The translations under genes were made by a program, and so were the position numbers. A model generated the notes under the pieces. That model did no database searches, had not been told where the DNA came from, and saw only the letters and a list, made by a program, of their open reading frames with translations. Below, one piece after another: positions 62,778 to 64,000 of a stretch of 64,000 nucleotides of DNA. Source of the stretch: Maridesulfovibrio sp. (lineage in GTDB: Bacteria > Desulfobacterota > Desulfovibrionia > Desulfovibrionales > Desulfovibrionaceae); contig NZ_OY781616.1 in NCBI RefSeq assembly GCF_963677005.1, positions 2,166,766 through 2,230,765 on the forward strand, written 5' to 3'. Within the stretch, counting starts at the first letter, position 1. Each line of letters opens with the position of its first letter.

Positions 62778-63068
62778 ATGAAAGGCGACTCCAAGGGAAT
62801 GGCCATAGCACTGGCATTGACCATGGGACTGGCGCTGCTGCTGGGACTGGTTTCGGTCTGGTTCAACATAGAAAGAGTGGATCGGGCCTACGACCTGCGG
62901 AGAATGGAAAAAAGACTGGATGAACAGGAGGCGCTGGCCGCCAAGCTGGAAGTGGAGAAAAACAATCTGCTTTCACCCCTGCGGCTGCGGGAACTGGCTA
63001 AACAATTCGGATTCGGACCGGCATCGCAAGGCCAGATAAGGAGGCCTAGGGAAGCGGCGAAACCTTAA
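62778..63068 (+). CDS. ftsL: Cell division protein FtsL-like
   Basis: Small bitopic membrane protein of the divisome that links FtsB/FtsQ with FtsW/FtsI. The 96-residue product starts at ATG 62778 (MKGDSKGMAIALALTMG), 8 bases after the rsmH stop; an overlapping GTG at 62766 is the alternative. It has one membrane helix (AIALALTMGLALLLGLVSVWF), then a heptad-rich periplasmic coiled coil (MEKRLDEQEALAAKLEVEKNNL) and the LRLRELAKQFGF end common to FtsL proteins. Sequence conservation of FtsL is low, so the call leans on position between rsmH and ftsI and on topology. Confidence 0.88.
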   Translation: MKGDSKGMAIALALTMGLALLLGLVSVWFNIERVDRAYDLRRMEKRLDEQEALAAKLEVEKNNLLSPLRLRELAKQFGFGPASQGQIRRPREAAKP

Positions 63069-63088
63069 AACATCAGCGGGAGCTGGAA

Positions 63089-64000
63089 GTGGGAAAGAGG
63101 AAAAAGGAAAGCCTGAAGCAGAGCAGAAATAAACTGCTCTTCGTCATGGTCCTTTTCGCCCTTATCTGGGCAGGACTTCTCGGCAGAGCTGCATGGCTGC
63201 AGCTTTTCATGGGAAGCGACCTCTCGCGCCTGGCCTCCCGCCAGCATCTTGCCGCAGAGCTTGAACGCGGCGAACGCGGTTCCATATATGACCGCAACGG
63301 AAATCTGCTGGCCACCAGTGTGGAAGCCGCCTCGGTCTATATCCGTCCCGTGAAAGTCAAAGATGTCGGCGGAACCGCTGCAAAGTTGTCCCGCATACTC
63401 GGAATACCGCAGACGAAGCTGAGAAAAAAACTTTCCAGAAAATCAAATTTCATCTGGATCAAACGCCAGATCAACGACCGCATGGCGGCCAAAATCAGGA
63501 AGGCGGACCTGCCCGGAGTTTATCTGACTACTGAATACGTCAGGCTCTATCCCAACAATTATCTCGCCGGGCAGTTGCTGGGATTCACGGGAATAGACGG
63601 CAAGGGACTGGAAGGACTTGAAAAGGAATTCGACGGCAGGCTGGCAGGACGCAAGGCCCAGTTCGTAGTACAGCGAGATGCCTCCGGGCGCAGGCTTTAT
63701 CTGGACGCCATGGGGCGGGAAATGGACATCAGGGGCAAGGATATCCACCTGACCATAGATTCCCATCTCCAGTCGATAACTGAAAACGCCCTGGCTGAAG
63801 CAGTAAAGAAATACGAAGGCAGATGGGGATCCGCCGTAGTAGTGGAAGTTGCCACCGGAGACATTCTGGCCCTGGCCAACTGTCCGAGATTCAACCCCAA
63901 TATTTTCCGCACCAGTTCTCCGGATATCTGGAGAAACCGTGCGGCGCTGGACGTTGTGGAACCGGGATCGACCTTCAAACCTTTCCTTATCGCAGCAGCC
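63089..64000 (+). CDS. ftsI: Septal penicillin-binding protein (FtsI/PBP3), N-terminal part (cut by window edge)
   Basis: Transpeptidase for septal peptidoglycan. The start is GTG 63089 (then GKRKKESLKQSRNK) with GGGAG about 6 bases upstream and 20 bases after ftsL. Visible: a membrane helix (LLFVMVLFALIWAGLLGRA), the PBP-dimer domain with ELERGERGSIYDRNGNLLA, LPGVYLTTEYVRLYPN and LLGFTGIDGKGLEGLE, then the start of the transpeptidase domain (VVVEVATGDILALAN). The active-site motif STFK (VEPGSTFKPF) lies about 10 codons before the window end; the SxN and KTG motifs are beyond it. The 304 codons seen are about half the normal length. Confidence 0.95.
   Translation, partial: MGKRKKESLKQSRNKLLFVMVLFALIWAGLLGRAAWLQLFMGSDLSRLASRQHLAAELERGERGSIYDRNGNLLATSVEAASVYIRPVKVKDVGGTAAKLSRILGIPQTKLRKKLSRKSNFIWIKRQINDRMAAKIRKADLPGVYLTTEYVRLYPNNYLAGQLLGFTGIDGKGLEGLEKEFDGRLAGRKAQFVVQRDASGRRLYLDAMGREMDIRGKDIHLTIDSHLQSITENALAEAVKKYEGRWGSAVVVEVATGDILALANCPRFNPNIFRTSSPDIWRNRAALDVVEPGSTFKPFLIAAA

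Overview
The window looks like part of the chromosome of an anaerobic, Gram-negative deltaproteobacterium of the Desulfovibrio type. This is an inference from gene content; no dsr, apr or 16S gene is present. Supporting signs are a single-chain pyruvate:ferredoxin oxidoreductase next to a long phosphotransacetylase, a three-subunit quinol:fumarate reductase in the order C-A-B joined to a two-subunit iron-sulfur fumarase and malic enzyme, a class I adenylate cyclase, and a stand-alone HgdB/HgdC-type pair. Most genes are of moderate GC with clear AGGAG-type ribosome sites. One short stretch (about 51.1-52.95 kb) is strikingly AT-rich and looks acquired.

Layout. 1-7.6 kb, minus strand: isoprenoid and DNA-repair housekeeping genes (dxs cut by the edge, ispA, xseB, an M23 peptidase, xseA, proS, ispG). 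7.9-9.4 kb: a divergent uracil-DNA glycosylase behind a PP-loop CysD/CysH-like protein. 9.9-12.0 kb, plus strand: a RimB-like aspartic protease, rimK, and an acidic coiled-coil protein of unknown role. 12.1-26.4 kb, minus strand: the carbon and energy block (por, pta, DASS dicarboxylate carrier, malic enzyme, fumarase, fumarate reductase). Together these could import C4 acids, interconvert malate, fumarate and succinate, and turn malate-derived pyruvate into acetyl-CoA and acetyl phosphate.

27.4-33.8 kb: a TetR regulator overlapping an unusual MFS-ApbE fusion gene, two tandem tRNA-Arg(ACG) genes each with its own promoter and terminator, and a dCache-PAS sensor kinase. 34-50.6 kb: a giant bacterial alpha-2-macroglobulin, a CBS protein, an HD protein, a 1305-residue adenylate cyclase carrying a cysteine-rich pentapeptide-repeat section, RlmD-type rRNA methylase, RlpA, PBP1C and FxsA. 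51.1-52.9 kb: the AT-rich island with a tRNA-Arg(CCT)-like 3' fragment and one orphan membrane gene. 53-55.5 kb: a TauE/SafE exporter, a small TusA-like reading frame interrupted by one in-frame UGA followed by a bacterial SECIS-like hairpin (candidate new selenoprotein), and rpsA. 55.6-60.8 kb: a probable double-cubane-cluster protein system, a kinase-like unknown and an HD-GYP protein. 61-64 kb: the start of the dcw cluster (mraZ, rsmH, ftsL, ftsI cut by the edge).

Four intergenic spaces carry copies of one dispersed, imperfectly palindromic repeat that includes a strong hairpin. The most interesting items are the Sec/TusA-like gene beside TauE/SafE, the MFS-ApbE fusion, the adenylate cyclase architecture, the DCCP-like pair, the tRNA-scar island and the repeat family.
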